From the NCBI RefSeq assembly GCF_014641555.1, contig NZ_BMHY01000013.1, positions 44,652 to 108,651 of the forward strand: a stretch of 64,000 nucleotides of DNA, in the 5' to 3' direction. The notes under the pieces are model-generated. The model was not told where the DNA came from. It did not search any database and worked only from the letters and a program-made list of their open reading frames with translations. Positions 24,263-33,741 of the stretch are shown in pieces. This DNA comes from Paenibacillus radicis (ex Gao et al. 2016) (GTDB lineage Bacteria; Bacillota; Bacilli; Paenibacillales; Paenibacillaceae). A program made the position numbers and the translations under genes. Positions within the stretch are counted from its first letter, which is position 1; each line of letters opens with the position of its first letter.

Positions 24263-26773
24263 ATGCTCGGACTAGTGAAAAAAATATTTGGTGACGCAAA
24301 CGAGCGCGAGGTCAAGCGTCTCACGCGGACCGTAGAGGAAGTTAACGGTTTGGAGTCCCGGATTTCCGGCTTGTCGGATGAGGCGCTCCGCAATAAAACC
24401 GAGGAATTCAAAGCACGTCTTGAAAAAGGCGATACACTGGAGCAAATTATGCCCGAGGCATTCGCGGTCGTACGCGAAGCATCCAAGCGTACGCTTGGCA
24501 TGCGCCACTTCGATGTGCAATTGATGGGCGGCATGGTGCTGCATGAGGGCAAAATCGCCGAGATGAGAACCGGTGAAGGTAAAACGCTCGTAGCTACCCT
24601 TCCTGTCTACTTGAACGCTTTGCTGGGCAAAGGTGTTCATGTCATTACGGTCAATGATTACTTGGCATCGCGGGATAGCCAGATTATGGGCCAGCTGTAC
24701 AACTTCCTTGGCTTGACGGTCGGCTGCAACATGCACGGCTTGTCGCATGAAGAGAAACAGGAAGCTTATGCTTGCGATATTACGTACGGAACGAACAATG
24801 AGTTTGGCTTTGACTATTTGCGTGACAACATGGTGTTGTACAAAGAGCAGATGGTTCAACGTCCGCTCTATTTTGCGATTATAGATGAAGTGGATTCCAT
24901 CCTTGTCGACGAGGCGCGGACTCCGCTTATTATTTCGGGACAAGCCGCTAAGTCGACAGAGATGTATTTTGCAGCGGATCGTTTCATTACCCGTCTGAAA
25001 GCGGAAGAGGACTTCACGATCGACGTGAAGCTTCGTACTGTTATGCTGACGGAATCGGGCGTGGAAAAGGCAGAGAAAGCGTTCCATATCGAGAACTTAT
25101 TTGATCATGCCAATGTCCTGCTCAATCACCATATCCAACAAGCGCTGAAGGCGCATGTCATTATGAAACGCGACGTCGATTATGTCGTGCAGGAAGAAGA
25201 AGTCGTTATCGTCGACGAATTCACCGGCCGTCTCATGTCGGGCCGCCGCTACAGCGATGGTCTGCATCAAGCGATTGAGGCGAAAGAGCAGCTGAAGGTA
25301 CAGAACGAGAGCATGACGCTGGCGACGATTACGTTCCAGAACTACTTCCGGATGTACCGCAAGCTGGCGGGCATGACCGGTACGGCGAAGACGGAGGAAG
25401 AAGAGTTCAAGCGGATTTACGGCCTTGATGTTATTCAAGTGCCAACGAACCGTTCGATGATCCGTACTGACTTGGCAGATGTCGTCTACAAAAACGAGCT
25501 TGGCAAGTTCAAGGCTGTTGTCGAAGAAATCGTGGAACGTCACAGCAAGAATCAGCCGGTTCTCGTTGGTACGATCTCCATTGAAAACTCCGAGAAGCTG
25601 GCAGAAATGCTGAAACGCCGCGGCGTTGGACATAAAGTGTTGAATGCGAAGTTCCATGCCGAGGAAGCGGAGATTATCTCCCGTGCAGGACAAGCTGGCG
25701 CGGTGACAATCGCAACGAACATGGCGGGCCGTGGTACCGACATTTTGCTGGGCGATGGTGTAGCCGACCTTGGTGGACTTCATATTATCGGTACGGAACG
25801 GCATGAGAGCCGCCGGATCGACAACCAGCTTCGTGGTCGTGCGGGACGTCAGGGCGACCCGGGCTCCTCGCAGTTCTATCTGTCGCTTGAGGACGAGCTG
25901 ATGCGTCGTTTCGGCTCTGAGAACATTATGGGCATGATGGAGCGTCTCGGTCTTGAAGACGATCAGCCTATCGAAAGCCGTATGATCTCCCGTGCAGTGG
26001 AATCCGCGCAAAAACGGGTAGAGGGCAACAACTTTGATACCCGTAAAGTCGTCTTGCAATATGACGATGTCATGAACCAGCAGCGTGAAGTTATTTACAA
26101 ACAGCGCCGCGACGTAATGAGCTCCGAGAATATCCGTCAAGCTGTCCTGGATATGATCACGCCTGTTATCGACCGGATCGTCGATGCACATACATCCGAG
26201 GATATCCCCGAAGAGTGGGATCTGCAAGCGATTGTGGATTACGTCCACGCGACACTGCTGCCGGATGATTCGCTTACGAGAGACGATTTGTGGGGCAAAG
26301 AGAAGGAAGAAATCAACGAGCTTATCTACAACAAGGTCATTGCTTATTATGACCAGCGTGAAGAAGAGCTTGGTGAAGAGACAATGCGTGAGTTCGAGAA
26401 GGTTGTCGTGCTCCGCGCTGTAGACAGCAAATGGATGGATCATATCGACGCGATGGACCAATTGCGTCAGGGCATCCACCTTCGTGCTTACGGCGGTACT
26501 GATCCGCTTCGTGAATATCAATTCGAAGGCTTCGAGATGTTCAAGGAAATGATTGAGCATATTCAAGAAGAAGTCGCGAAATATATTATGAAGGCTCGCG
26601 TTGAGAGCAACCTGGAGCGCCAAGAGGTGGCACAGGGCCAGACGTCGACGAACAGCCCGGGCGAAAGCCAGGAGAAGCGTCCGGTGAAACGCAATGACCG
26701 CGTAGGCCGGAATGATCCTTGTCCTTGCGGCAGCGGCAAGAAATATAAGCAATGCCACGGCGTTGAGAAGTAA
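24263..26773 (+). CDS. secA: SecA, preprotein translocase ATPase
   Basis: Motor that drives unfolded preproteins through SecYEG at the membrane. Full-length, 836 residues: Walker A GEGKT near 103, DEVDS at about 209, preprotein cross-linking domain, second motor half with NMAGRGTDI and QLRGRAGRQGDPGSSQFYLSLED. The C-terminal zinc motif CPCGSGKKYKQCHG is present. Starts at ATG after AAAGGGGA. It is followed by 152 bp to prfB, the classic secA–prfB order. Confidence 0.98.
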   Translation: MLGLVKKIFGDANEREVKRLTRTVEEVNGLESRISGLSDEALRNKTEEFKARLEKGDTLEQIMPEAFAVVREASKRTLGMRHFDVQLMGGMVLHEGKIAEMRTGEGKTLVATLPVYLNALLGKGVHVITVNDYLASRDSQIMGQLYNFLGLTVGCNMHGLSHEEKQEAYACDITYGTNNEFGFDYLRDNMVLYKEQMVQRPLYFAIIDEVDSILVDEARTPLIISGQAAKSTEMYFAADRFITRLKAEEDFTIDVKLRTVMLTESGVEKAEKAFHIENLFDHANVLLNHHIQQALKAHVIMKRDVDYVVQEEEVVIVDEFTGRLMSGRRYSDGLHQAIEAKEQLKVQNESMTLATITFQNYFRMYRKLAGMTGTAKTEEEEFKRIYGLDVIQVPTNRSMIRTDLADVVYKNELGKFKAVVEEIVERHSKNQPVLVGTISIENSEKLAEMLKRRGVGHKVLNAKFHAEEAEIISRAGQAGAVTIATNMAGRGTDILLGDGVADLGGLHIIGTERHESRRIDNQLRGRAGRQGDPGSSQFYLSLEDELMRRFGSENIMGMMERLGLEDDQPIESRMISRAVESAQKRVEGNNFDTRKVVLQYDDVMNQQREVIYKQRRDVMSSENIRQAVLDMITPVIDRIVDAHTSEDIPEEWDLQAIVDYVHATLLPDDSLTRDDLWGKEKEEINELIYNKVIAYYDQREEELGEETMREFEKVVVLRAVDSKWMDHIDAMDQLRQGIHLRAYGGTDPLREYQFEGFEMFKEMIEHIQEEVAKYIMKARVESNLERQEVAQGQTSTNSPGESQEKRPVKRNDRVGRNDPCPCGSGKKYKQCHGVEK

Positions 26774-26834
26774 GAAGCCGATAAAGAACGGAATACCGTT
26801 CAGGCGCATACGGTAAAAAAGAACGGACGCGTCA

Positions 26835-26880
26835 GTCCCTGTCGCGTGAGGCGTGGTTCGTCCACTCTCGCGCAAGGGAC
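26835..26880 (+). repeat. Large inverted repeat between secA and prfB
   Basis: GTCCCT..CGCG (26835–26846 region) pairs with CGCG..AGGGAC (26869–26880), 10 of 12 positions, with a 22-base loop. There is no T run, so it is not a standard intrinsic terminator. It may be an mRNA processing or attenuation structure. Confidence 0.5.
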
Positions 26881-26925
26881 GGCGCGTTTATGCGGTTCAA
26901 ACTTAAATTGAGGTGAGCAAACGCT

Positions 26926-28033
26926 ATGATCGATATAACGGTAAAACAGGATTTGCGTGAAACAGCGAAGCGTCTCCAAGAACTTAGGGGGTCTCTTTGA
27001 CTTAGATCTTAAGCAAGAGATGATCGCCAACTATGAAGAGAAAATGACCGTTCCCGACTTCTGGGACGATAATGAAAAAGCGCAAAGCTTGATCTCCGAG
27101 CTGAACGCCGTCAAGTCGGTCGTCGAGCAATACGAGCGTCTAAACAGCGACCAGGAAGATTTGCAAACGATGCTGGAGCTGGCTGAGGATGAGGACGATG
27201 AGTCGATCGAAGCCGACATCGTTGAGGGCACTGCGGCATTGGTAGCGAAGGTCAACGACTTCCAGTTGCAGTTGCTGCTGAATCAGCCATATGACAAGCT
27301 GAATGCCATCCTCGAGCTGCATCCCGGCGCAGGCGGTACGGAGTCTCAGGACTGGGGCCAAATGCTTTACCGGATGTACACGCGTTGGGCCGAGAAGCGC
27401 GGCTTCAAGGTTGAGGTGCTGGATTATCAGGACGGCGATGAAGCGGGCATCAAGAGCGTAACGATAGCGGTGAAGGGCTATAATGCATACGGGTATTTGA
27501 AGGCGGAGAAGGGCGTTCACCGGTTAGTGCGGATTTCGCCATTTGACTCGTCAGGCCGTCGCCATACGTCTTTCGTTTCTTGCGATGTTGTACCGGAGAT
27601 TACGGATGATATCGACATTGAAATTCGCAGCGAGGATTTAAAGGTCGATACGTACCGCGCGAGCGGAGCCGGCGGACAGCACGTCAATAAGACGGAGTCG
27701 GCCATCCGGATTACGCATATTCCTTCCGGCATCGTCGTTGCCTGCCAGCAGGAGCGCTCGCAGATTCAGAACCGTGAACGTGCGATGAACATGCTTCGTT
27801 CAAAGCTTTATGAGCGTAAAATCGAGGAGCAGCGGCAGCATCTGGCTGAGATTCGCGGCGAGCAGTCCGACATCGCCTGGGGCAGCCAGATCCGTTCTTA
27901 TGTATTCCATCCGTACAGCATGGTCAAAGATCATCGCACGGATGTGGAGACCGGCAATGTCGGCGCTGTAATGGACGGCGACATTAACGCCTTTATCGAC
28001 GGTTATTTGCGCCATCAAATTCGCAAGGAATAG
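26926..28033 (+). CDS. prfB: Peptide chain release factor 2, with programmed +1 frameshift
   Basis: Reads UGA and UAA stop codons and triggers peptide release. The ATG at 26926 opens a 24-codon frame that ends in an in-frame TGA at 26998. Shifting +1 there continues as GAC TTA GAT into the main frame to 28033, giving about 368 residues. The GGQ loop (GAGGQHVNKTESA) and the stop-codon SPF-type motif (ISPFDSSGRRHTSF) are intact. A GTG at 26957 in the second frame is not needed. Autoregulated: low RF2 allows the shift. Confidence 0.96.
26986..27001 (+). promoter_or_regulatory. RF2 programmed frameshift site
   Basis: AGGGGG (26986–26991) acts as an internal Shine-Dalgarno three bases before CTT TGA C (26995–27001), the universal prfB slippery stop: SD-like element, CTT, TGA, C. 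Confidence 0.95.
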
Positions 28034-28065
28034 CCGCTTATATGCACGGATAGCGCATAGGCTAT

Positions 28066-28107
28066 AAGAAGAGTTCCGATACTGATTGGAGGAGCTCTTC
28101 TTTTTTT
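28066..28107 (+). terminator. Terminator of prfB
   Basis: AAGAAGAG (28066–28073) pairs with CTCTTCTT (28095–28102), with additional TCC/GGA inner pairs, then T8. Confidence 0.85.
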
Positions 28108-28153
28108 GCGTCATACATAGGAAACACAGGTACAGCAGAACTTGAAAGGGGAT

Positions 28154-29062
28154 ATGAACGAAGTGGCTATTGCAACCGAAAGCGCCGTCCGGCAAAAGCA
28201 GCGGAAACGGCACAAGCAGCCGATGGGCCAAAAACAACAGGCGGCGTGGGGCGTCATTCAAGTCATATTGGGCTCGTTGATCGTTGCGATTAGCTTCAAC
28301 CTGTTCCTACTGCCTAACGGAATCGCATCGGGCGGCGTCTCCGGCGTCTCGATTCTGGTGCAGCGGTTGACCGGCATCACGCCGGCCATTTCGCAATGGG
28401 CGCTCAATATTCCGTTGTTTTTCGCAGGCTGGTGGCTGATCGGGCGCAAGTTTGCGCTGAATACGTTAATTGGCTCTGCTTTGCTGCCCTTGTTCGTCCT
28501 GATGAGCTCCCATTGGCAGCCGCCAACCCATAATGCGCTGCTTGCTGCGATCTACGGCGGTATCGGTGTAGGTCTGGGACTTGGCCTCGTATTCCGCGGC
28601 CGCGGCTCGACCGGGGGATTGGCGCTTGCAGCCCAAATTCTACATCGGTATACAGGCTTGCCGCTGGGTCTAGCGGTTGCCTGTTTTGATGGTTGTGTCA
28701 TCGTAGCTGCCGGCATCATCATATCGCCGGAGGTGGCGCTTTATGCGCTTATCGGCTTATTCGTCACCAGCAAGACGATTGATATCGTACAGAGCGGCTT
28801 ATCGGTTTCGAAGGTAGCCTTTATTATTAGCGAGCATACGGAGGAGCTGGCGGAAGCGGTCTTGCATGATTTGGATCGTGGACTGACAAAGCTGGATGCC
28901 CGTGGAGGCTATACGGGGGAAGGCCGGACAGTGCTGATGGTAGTCGTCGGGCAAACCGAGGTGGCGAAGCTGAAACAGCTTGTTAAGGCTATTGACCCGG
29001 ATGCTTTTGTTATCATTAGCGACACGGCGGAAGTGGTTGGACAAGGGTTTAAATTGGAGTAA
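28154..29062 (+). CDS. YitT family membrane protein (DUF161 + DUF2179)
   Basis: Multi-pass inner membrane protein of unknown substrate. After a basic N-terminal tail (KQKQRKRHK…) come about five to six hydrophobic segments, with the family signature LLPNGIASGGVSGVSIL near the first and RGRGSTGGLALAAQIL later. A soluble C-terminal DUF2179 domain follows (AFIISEHTEELAEAVLHDLDRGLTKLDARGGYTGE in parts). Start uncertain: ATG 28154 lies very close to AAAGGGGA; GTG 28163 would be better spaced. It is a single gene between prfB and the arg operon. Confidence 0.85.
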   Translation: MNEVAIATESAVRQKQRKRHKQPMGQKQQAAWGVIQVILGSLIVAISFNLFLLPNGIASGGVSGVSILVQRLTGITPAISQWALNIPLFFAGWWLIGRKFALNTLIGSALLPLFVLMSSHWQPPTHNALLAAIYGGIGVGLGLGLVFRGRGSTGGLALAAQILHRYTGLPLGLAVACFDGCVIVAAGIIISPEVALYALIGLFVTSKTIDIVQSGLSVSKVAFIISEHTEELAEAVLHDLDRGLTKLDARGGYTGEGRTVLMVVVGQTEVAKLKQLVKAIDPDAFVIISDTAEVVGQGFKLE

Positions 29063-29092
29063 GGAAACGTCTGCCACCGGGTTATTTTTGCG

Positions 29093-29126
29093 TTGTATTA
29101 TTATGAATACGACTGTATAATAATAC
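29093..29126 (+). promoter_or_regulatory. argC promoter overlapped by two ARG-box-like palindromes
   Basis: TTGTAT (29093–29098), 17 bp, TATAAT (29116–29121). GTATTATTATGAATAC (29095–29110) covers the -35 and spacer, and GTATAATAATAC (29115–29126) covers the -10. Both are AT-rich palindromes of the ArgR/AhrC operator kind, so arginine repression by promoter occlusion is expected. Confidence 0.7.
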
Positions 29127-29201
29127 GAAACAAGACGTTATTTCCATGGGCTATTGAATCATGTAAAATATAATGATAGATCTCATAGGGAGAGAAGAAT
29201 C

Positions 29202-30251
29202 ATGACCAATAAATTAAGAGCGGCCATCGTAGGCTCTACGGGTTACGGCGGCGTTGAATTGATCCGTCTATTGGCATCCCACCCCTTGGTTGAAGTCACA
29301 TCAGTGATTTCCTCCTCCAGTGCGGGCACGCCAATTACGGAAGGCTACCCTCATTTGACGAACATCCGGACGGAACTGCTGGATGACGTGAATCCGCAAG
29401 AAATCCGGGAAAAAGCAGATGTCGTATTCACAGCGACGCCTGCGGGAATTGCATCGAAGCTGGCTCCGCAATTGCTGGATGCAGGTCTTAAGGTGATTGA
29501 CCTGTCGGGCGATTTCCGCCTGCAGGATACGGCTTTATATGAAGAATGGTATAAGAAGGAACCCGCTGACAAAGCGTATTTGGAGCAGGCGGTTTACGGC
29601 ATGTCTGAGGTATACGGCGATAAGGTGCGCGGCGCATCGTTTATTTCCAATCCGGGCTGTTATGTAACAGCGACTGTACTCGGTCTGGTGCCGGCTTTGC
29701 AAGCGGGCTGGATTGATCCGTCCTCCATTATCATTGACGCCAAATCAGGTGTCTCCGGAGCGGGACGCGGCGCGAGTCTTGGCACGCACTATTCCGAGCT
29801 CAATGAAAACTTCAAAGCTTATAAGCTGAACAAGCATCAGCATATTCCAGAAATCGAAATGGTACTCTCCGACGCGGCAGGACGTGAGGTTGTAACGACC
29901 TTCACAACGCATCTCGTACCGATGACGCGGGGCATTATGTCGACGATGTATGCGACGGTGCAAGGCGGCCGCAAAGCGGCTGATTTCATCGACTTATACC
30001 GCAGCTATTATGAAGGCCGTCCGTTCGTTCGGGTACGCGGCGAAGGCAAATGGCCGATGACGAAGGAAGTGTGGGGCTCCAACTATTGCGATATCGGTTT
30101 TGCAGTGGATGAGCGCACAGGACGGGTAACCGTCATTTCGGTCATCGACAACCTTGTTAAAGGGGCTGCTGGCCAAGCGATTCAAAACTTGAATTTAATG
30201 ATGGGCTGGGACGAGACGCTTGGTTTGCAATTCGTGCCGGTATATCCATAA
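29202..30251 (+). CDS. argC: ArgC, N-acetyl-gamma-glutamyl-phosphate reductase
   Basis: NADPH-dependent third step of arginine synthesis. Rossmann AAIVGSTGYGGVELIRLL at the N terminus, catalytic Cys in SNPGCYVTA, and HQHIPEIE. 349 residues from the ATG at 29202, which follows GGGAGAGAAG; an in-frame ATG 48 bases upstream would add a non-homologous tail. First gene of argC–argJ–argB–argD–argF–argG–argH. Confidence 0.97.
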   Translation: MTNKLRAAIVGSTGYGGVELIRLLASHPLVEVTSVISSSSAGTPITEGYPHLTNIRTELLDDVNPQEIREKADVVFTATPAGIASKLAPQLLDAGLKVIDLSGDFRLQDTALYEEWYKKEPADKAYLEQAVYGMSEVYGDKVRGASFISNPGCYVTATVLGLVPALQAGWIDPSSIIIDAKSGVSGAGRGASLGTHYSELNENFKAYKLNKHQHIPEIEMVLSDAAGREVVTTFTTHLVPMTRGIMSTMYATVQGGRKAADFIDLYRSYYEGRPFVRVRGEGKWPMTKEVWGSNYCDIGFAVDERTGRVTVISVIDNLVKGAAGQAIQNLNLMMGWDETLGLQFVPVYP

Positions 30252-30307
30252 ACAAAATTAGCAACGTGCAGCATATTTGAAATGGATGAAGGAGATACGA
30301 TTCAATC

Positions 30308-31561
30308 ATGGGACTGGAGCAAGGTTCAAATGCGACAGCCGCGACGTTCAAGGTCGTGGCGGAAGGCTCGATTACGACACCTAAAGGCTTTACGGCTGGC
30401 GGACTGCATTGCGGTTTGAAAAAATCAACCCGGCATGATCTTGGAGCGATCGTCTGTGAGGTGCCGGCCGCGGCGGCTGGCGTCTATACGACGAACGTAT
30501 TCCAGGCGGCACCGCTTAAGGTGACGCGAGAGAGTATCGGTTCGGACGGAAAGCTGCGCGCCGTTCTGGTGAACAGCGGCAACGCCAATGCTGTGACCGG
30601 CAAGCAAGGGGAAGCGGACGCCTACGAAATGCGTTCGCGCTTTGCCGAGCAGATCGGCGTGGAAGCCGATCAGGTCGCAGTAGCTTCGACCGGCGTTATT
30701 GGCGAGCTGCTCAAGATGGACAAGGTTCGCGGCGGTATCGACGCATTGCCTGCTAAGCTGGCAGCGGACCGCACAGGATCGGATGATTTCTGCCAAGCGA
30801 TTCTTACGACCGATTTGGTTCAAAAGATGGTTTGCGTATCGGTTGAAATCGACGGCAAACTTGTTCATGTCGCTGGCGCTTCCAAAGGCTCTGGTATGAT
30901 TCATCCGAATATGGCTACGATGCTTGGCTTCGTGACCACAGATGCAGTGATTGACAGCGAACCGCTGCACCAGCTGCTGCGCGGAGTGACGGATCTGACC
31001 TTTAATATGATTACGGTGGACGGCGATACGAGCACCAATGATATGCTCGTTGCAATGGCGAGCGGTCTTGCGGGGCATACAGAGCTTACACCGGAGCACC
31101 AAGGCTGGACCGATTTCGCGGCTGCAGTTCGTTATGTATGCGAAGTGCTGGCGAAAGCGATCGCCCGTGACGGCGAAGGTGCAACGAAGCTGGTTGAGGT
31201 TCAAGTGAATGGCGCAGTCAGTGATGAATCGGCACGTGCAATAGCGAAGACGATCATCGGATCGTCGCTCGTCAAATCTGCCGTATTTGGTGCGGATGCG
31301 AACTGGGGACGGATCATAGCCGCTGCTGGCCGTGCAGGCGAGCCTGTTAATCCGGAGACGGTAGACGTGAGTCTCGGAAGCATACTGACACTGGAGCAGT
31401 CGCGCCCTGTCGCTTTCGACGAAGACGTAGCGCTTGAATACTTGAAGGGCGATACCGTTCTGATTAAAGTAGATCTGCACTTGGAGAACGGCTCCGCTAC
31501 GGCATGGGGCTGCGATCTGACCTATGACTATGTACGCATTAACGCGGCTTACCGCACGTAA
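30308..31561 (+). CDS. argJ: ArgJ, ornithine acetyltransferase / N-acetylglutamate synthase
   Basis: Recycles the acetyl group from N-acetylornithine to glutamate, so the pathway is the cyclic type. The precursor self-cleaves before the Thr in NMATMLGF, the normal ArgJ processing site (about residue 205). 417 residues with SGNANAVTG and the late GADANWGRIIAAAGRAG. Ribosome site AAGGAG at 30288–30293. 30 bp before argB. Confidence 0.97.
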   Translation: MGLEQGSNATAATFKVVAEGSITTPKGFTAGGLHCGLKKSTRHDLGAIVCEVPAAAAGVYTTNVFQAAPLKVTRESIGSDGKLRAVLVNSGNANAVTGKQGEADAYEMRSRFAEQIGVEADQVAVASTGVIGELLKMDKVRGGIDALPAKLAADRTGSDDFCQAILTTDLVQKMVCVSVEIDGKLVHVAGASKGSGMIHPNMATMLGFVTTDAVIDSEPLHQLLRGVTDLTFNMITVDGDTSTNDMLVAMASGLAGHTELTPEHQGWTDFAAAVRYVCEVLAKAIARDGEGATKLVEVQVNGAVSDESARAIAKTIIGSSLVKSAVFGADANWGRIIAAAGRAGEPVNPETVDVSLGSILTLEQSRPVAFDEDVALEYLKGDTVLIKVDLHLENGSATAWGCDLTYDYVRINAAYRT

Positions 31562-31591
31562 CGGAATGCGGGTAAAGGGGAACGATTCAAC

Positions 31592-32377
31592 ATGGCACAA
31601 CGATTTGTAATGAAATGCGGCGGAAGCACGCTGGCGGCGCTGCCCGATTCTTTCTTTGGCGAGCTTCGCGAGCTGCAGCAGTCCGGCGTACATCCCGTCA
31701 TCGTACATGGCGGCGGTCCGGCGATTTCGGAGACTTTGACCAAGCTTGGCATTGAGACGGGCTTCGTTAACGGCCTGCGCAAAACGAATGAAGCGGTGCT
31801 TGACGTCGTGGAAATGGTGCTTGCCGGCCGGATTAATAAAGAAATCGTCCGCAAAATCCAATCGAACGGAGCGCAGGCGCTTGGTTTGTCCGGCGTCGAC
31901 GGTTTGCTAATTCAAGCAAAGCCCGTGGCGAATGCCGATGAGATCGGATTTGTAGGCGATGTAACGGACGTGAATGCGGCTGTTATCGAAGGCATTATGG
32001 CGATGGGCTATATGCCGGTTATCGCGCCAATTGGCATCGATGGTAACGGCCAGCGCTACAACATCAATGCGGATACAGCAGCGGGAGCGGTCGCTTCCCA
32101 TCTGGGTGTGGAGCAAATGATTGTTGTGACGGATGTGCCGGGCATTATGAAGACGGTTGATGGCGAGAAGGTTGTTCTCCCGTCGGTGACGGTTGAAGAG
32201 ATCGAGGCGATGATTGAAAGCGGCGAGATCTACGGCGGCATGATCCCGAAAGTACGCGCTGCCGTACAGTGCATCCAAGGACGTGTGCAAGAGGTAGTCA
32301 TTGTGAGCGGTGAACAGCCTGGCGTACTAACGCAAGCCGTGCGAGAAGGCGGCGTCGGTACGCGAATTATTCGATAG
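31592..32377 (+). CDS. argB: ArgB, N-acetylglutamate kinase
   Basis: Phosphorylates N-acetylglutamate, second step of the pathway. Amino-acid kinase fold: KCGGSTLAA at the N terminus, VHGGGPAISETL, NINADTAAGAVA and GGMIPKV. 261 residues. It lacks an N-terminal regulatory helix of the arginine-sensitive hexameric type, as expected in organisms with ArgJ (inference). Sits between argJ and argD. Confidence 0.97.
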   Translation: MAQRFVMKCGGSTLAALPDSFFGELRELQQSGVHPVIVHGGGPAISETLTKLGIETGFVNGLRKTNEAVLDVVEMVLAGRINKEIVRKIQSNGAQALGLSGVDGLLIQAKPVANADEIGFVGDVTDVNAAVIEGIMAMGYMPVIAPIGIDGNGQRYNINADTAAGAVASHLGVEQMIVVTDVPGIMKTVDGEKVVLPSVTVEEIEAMIESGEIYGGMIPKVRAAVQCIQGRVQEVVIVSGEQPGVLTQAVREGGVGTRIIR

Positions 32378-32422
32378 ATGGTGAAGAGCACGTAAGAAAC
32401 GATAGAAGGGCGGGTATCATTA

Positions 32423-33622
32423 ATGAGCGATACGAATACGGCGGCGGTTGACGCCGGTCAATCGTTGCTGCCTACATACGGCAGATTTCCGATCGCGCTG
32501 GTTAAAGGGGAAGGAAGCTACCTGTGGGATGATCAGGGCAAGCGCTACCTCGACTTTATGAGCGGCATTGCCGTGACCAATCTGGGTCATGCTCCCCGCA
32601 AAGTAAAGGAAGCATTGGTGAAGCAGCTTGACGAGCTGTGGCATGTATCGAATTTGTTCCGCATTCCGAATCAAGAGGATGCGGCGCGGCTTATCACGGA
32701 GAACAGCTGCGGCGACGCAGTATTTTTCAGCAATTCCGGAGCCGAAGCGAATGAGGCAGCATTCAAGCTGGCCCGCCGTTACAACCAGAAGGTGCTGAAC
32801 AATGGACGTTACGAAATCATTACGTTCGAGCAGTCCTTTCACGGACGGACGCTGGCGACACTGACCGCTACCGGTCAGGAGAAGGTGAAGGAAGGCTTTG
32901 CTCCATTGCCGGAAGGCTTCAAGTATATACCGATCAACGACATCGGCGCAGTTGAGGCAGCAATCTCTGACAAAACCGCAGCAATCATGCTGGAAATGAT
33001 TCAGGCAGAAGGCGGTATTCTGCTTGCTGATCCACAGTTTGTGAAAGAATTGGCACAGCTTTGCGAGAAAAATAGCATTCTGCTCATCGTCGATGAGATT
33101 CAGACGGGGATGGGACGTACCGGCAAGCTGTTCGCTTATGAGCATTACGGTATCGAGCCGGACATTTTCACACTGGCAAAAGGACTTGGCAGCGGCTTCC
33201 CGGTTGGGGCAGCAGTTGCGAAGGAAAAGCTGCGTGAAGCGTTTGGACCTGGCAGCCACGGTTCGACGTTTGGCGGTACACCGATTGCGACGGCCGTCGT
33301 CAAAGCGACGATCGAAGAAATCGTAGGCGAGAAGCTGCCACAGCGTGCAGCGGAAGCGGGCGAGTACCTGATCAGCGAGCTTCGCTCCAAACTGGCGGGC
33401 AACTCGTTTGTGAAGGAAGTGCGCGGCCTCGGGCTTATCGTTGGCATTGAGTGCGCAGAGCCGGTAGCTTCGATTATTACAGCGGCACAGGAACAAGGCT
33501 TGCTCGTCATTACAGCGGGACCAAACGTCATCCGTCTGCTGCCGAATTTGCTGGTCACGAACGAAGAGATCGATGCGGCGGTGGCGATTTTGACAGAGCT
33601 GCTGGCCGGTTACCACCGTTAG
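32423..33622 (+). CDS. argD: ArgD, acetylornithine aminotransferase
   Basis: PLP enzyme making N-acetylornithine. Class III aminotransferase motifs: NSGAEANEAAFKLAR, FHGRTLATLTATGQ, IVDEIQTGMGRTGKLFAYEHYGI in parts, and the PLP lysine in TLAKGLGSGFPVGA. 399 residues. It is followed by a 119-bp structured gap before argF, the longest spacer within the operon. Confidence 0.97.
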   Translation: MSDTNTAAVDAGQSLLPTYGRFPIALVKGEGSYLWDDQGKRYLDFMSGIAVTNLGHAPRKVKEALVKQLDELWHVSNLFRIPNQEDAARLITENSCGDAVFFSNSGAEANEAAFKLARRYNQKVLNNGRYEIITFEQSFHGRTLATLTATGQEKVKEGFAPLPEGFKYIPINDIGAVEAAISDKTAAIMLEMIQAEGGILLADPQFVKELAQLCEKNSILLIVDEIQTGMGRTGKLFAYEHYGIEPDIFTLAKGLGSGFPVGAAVAKEKLREAFGPGSHGSTFGGTPIATAVVKATIEEIVGEKLPQRAAEAGEYLISELRSKLAGNSFVKEVRGLGLIVGIECAEPVASIITAAQEQGLLVITAGPNVIRLLPNLLVTNEEIDAAVAILTELLAGYHR

Positions 33623-33741
33623 ATTAAAGCAATTGCACATAGAAGAATAAAGGGAGTGGGCGGCTCCGGGGCATCATCGCATCGGATCAATAGAGCGATG
33701 AGACGCTGCCGGGCTGCCGCATTCGCCGAGGAGGAACTTCA

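Noticed and set aside
25097..26875. 592-residue minus-strand open frame opposite secA
   Set aside because: Long antisense frame caused by codon bias in the highly expressed secA gene; sequence is compositionally a shadow.
30425..31861. 478-residue minus-strand frame opposite argJ/argB
   Set aside because: Crosses two unambiguous genes and resembles no family.
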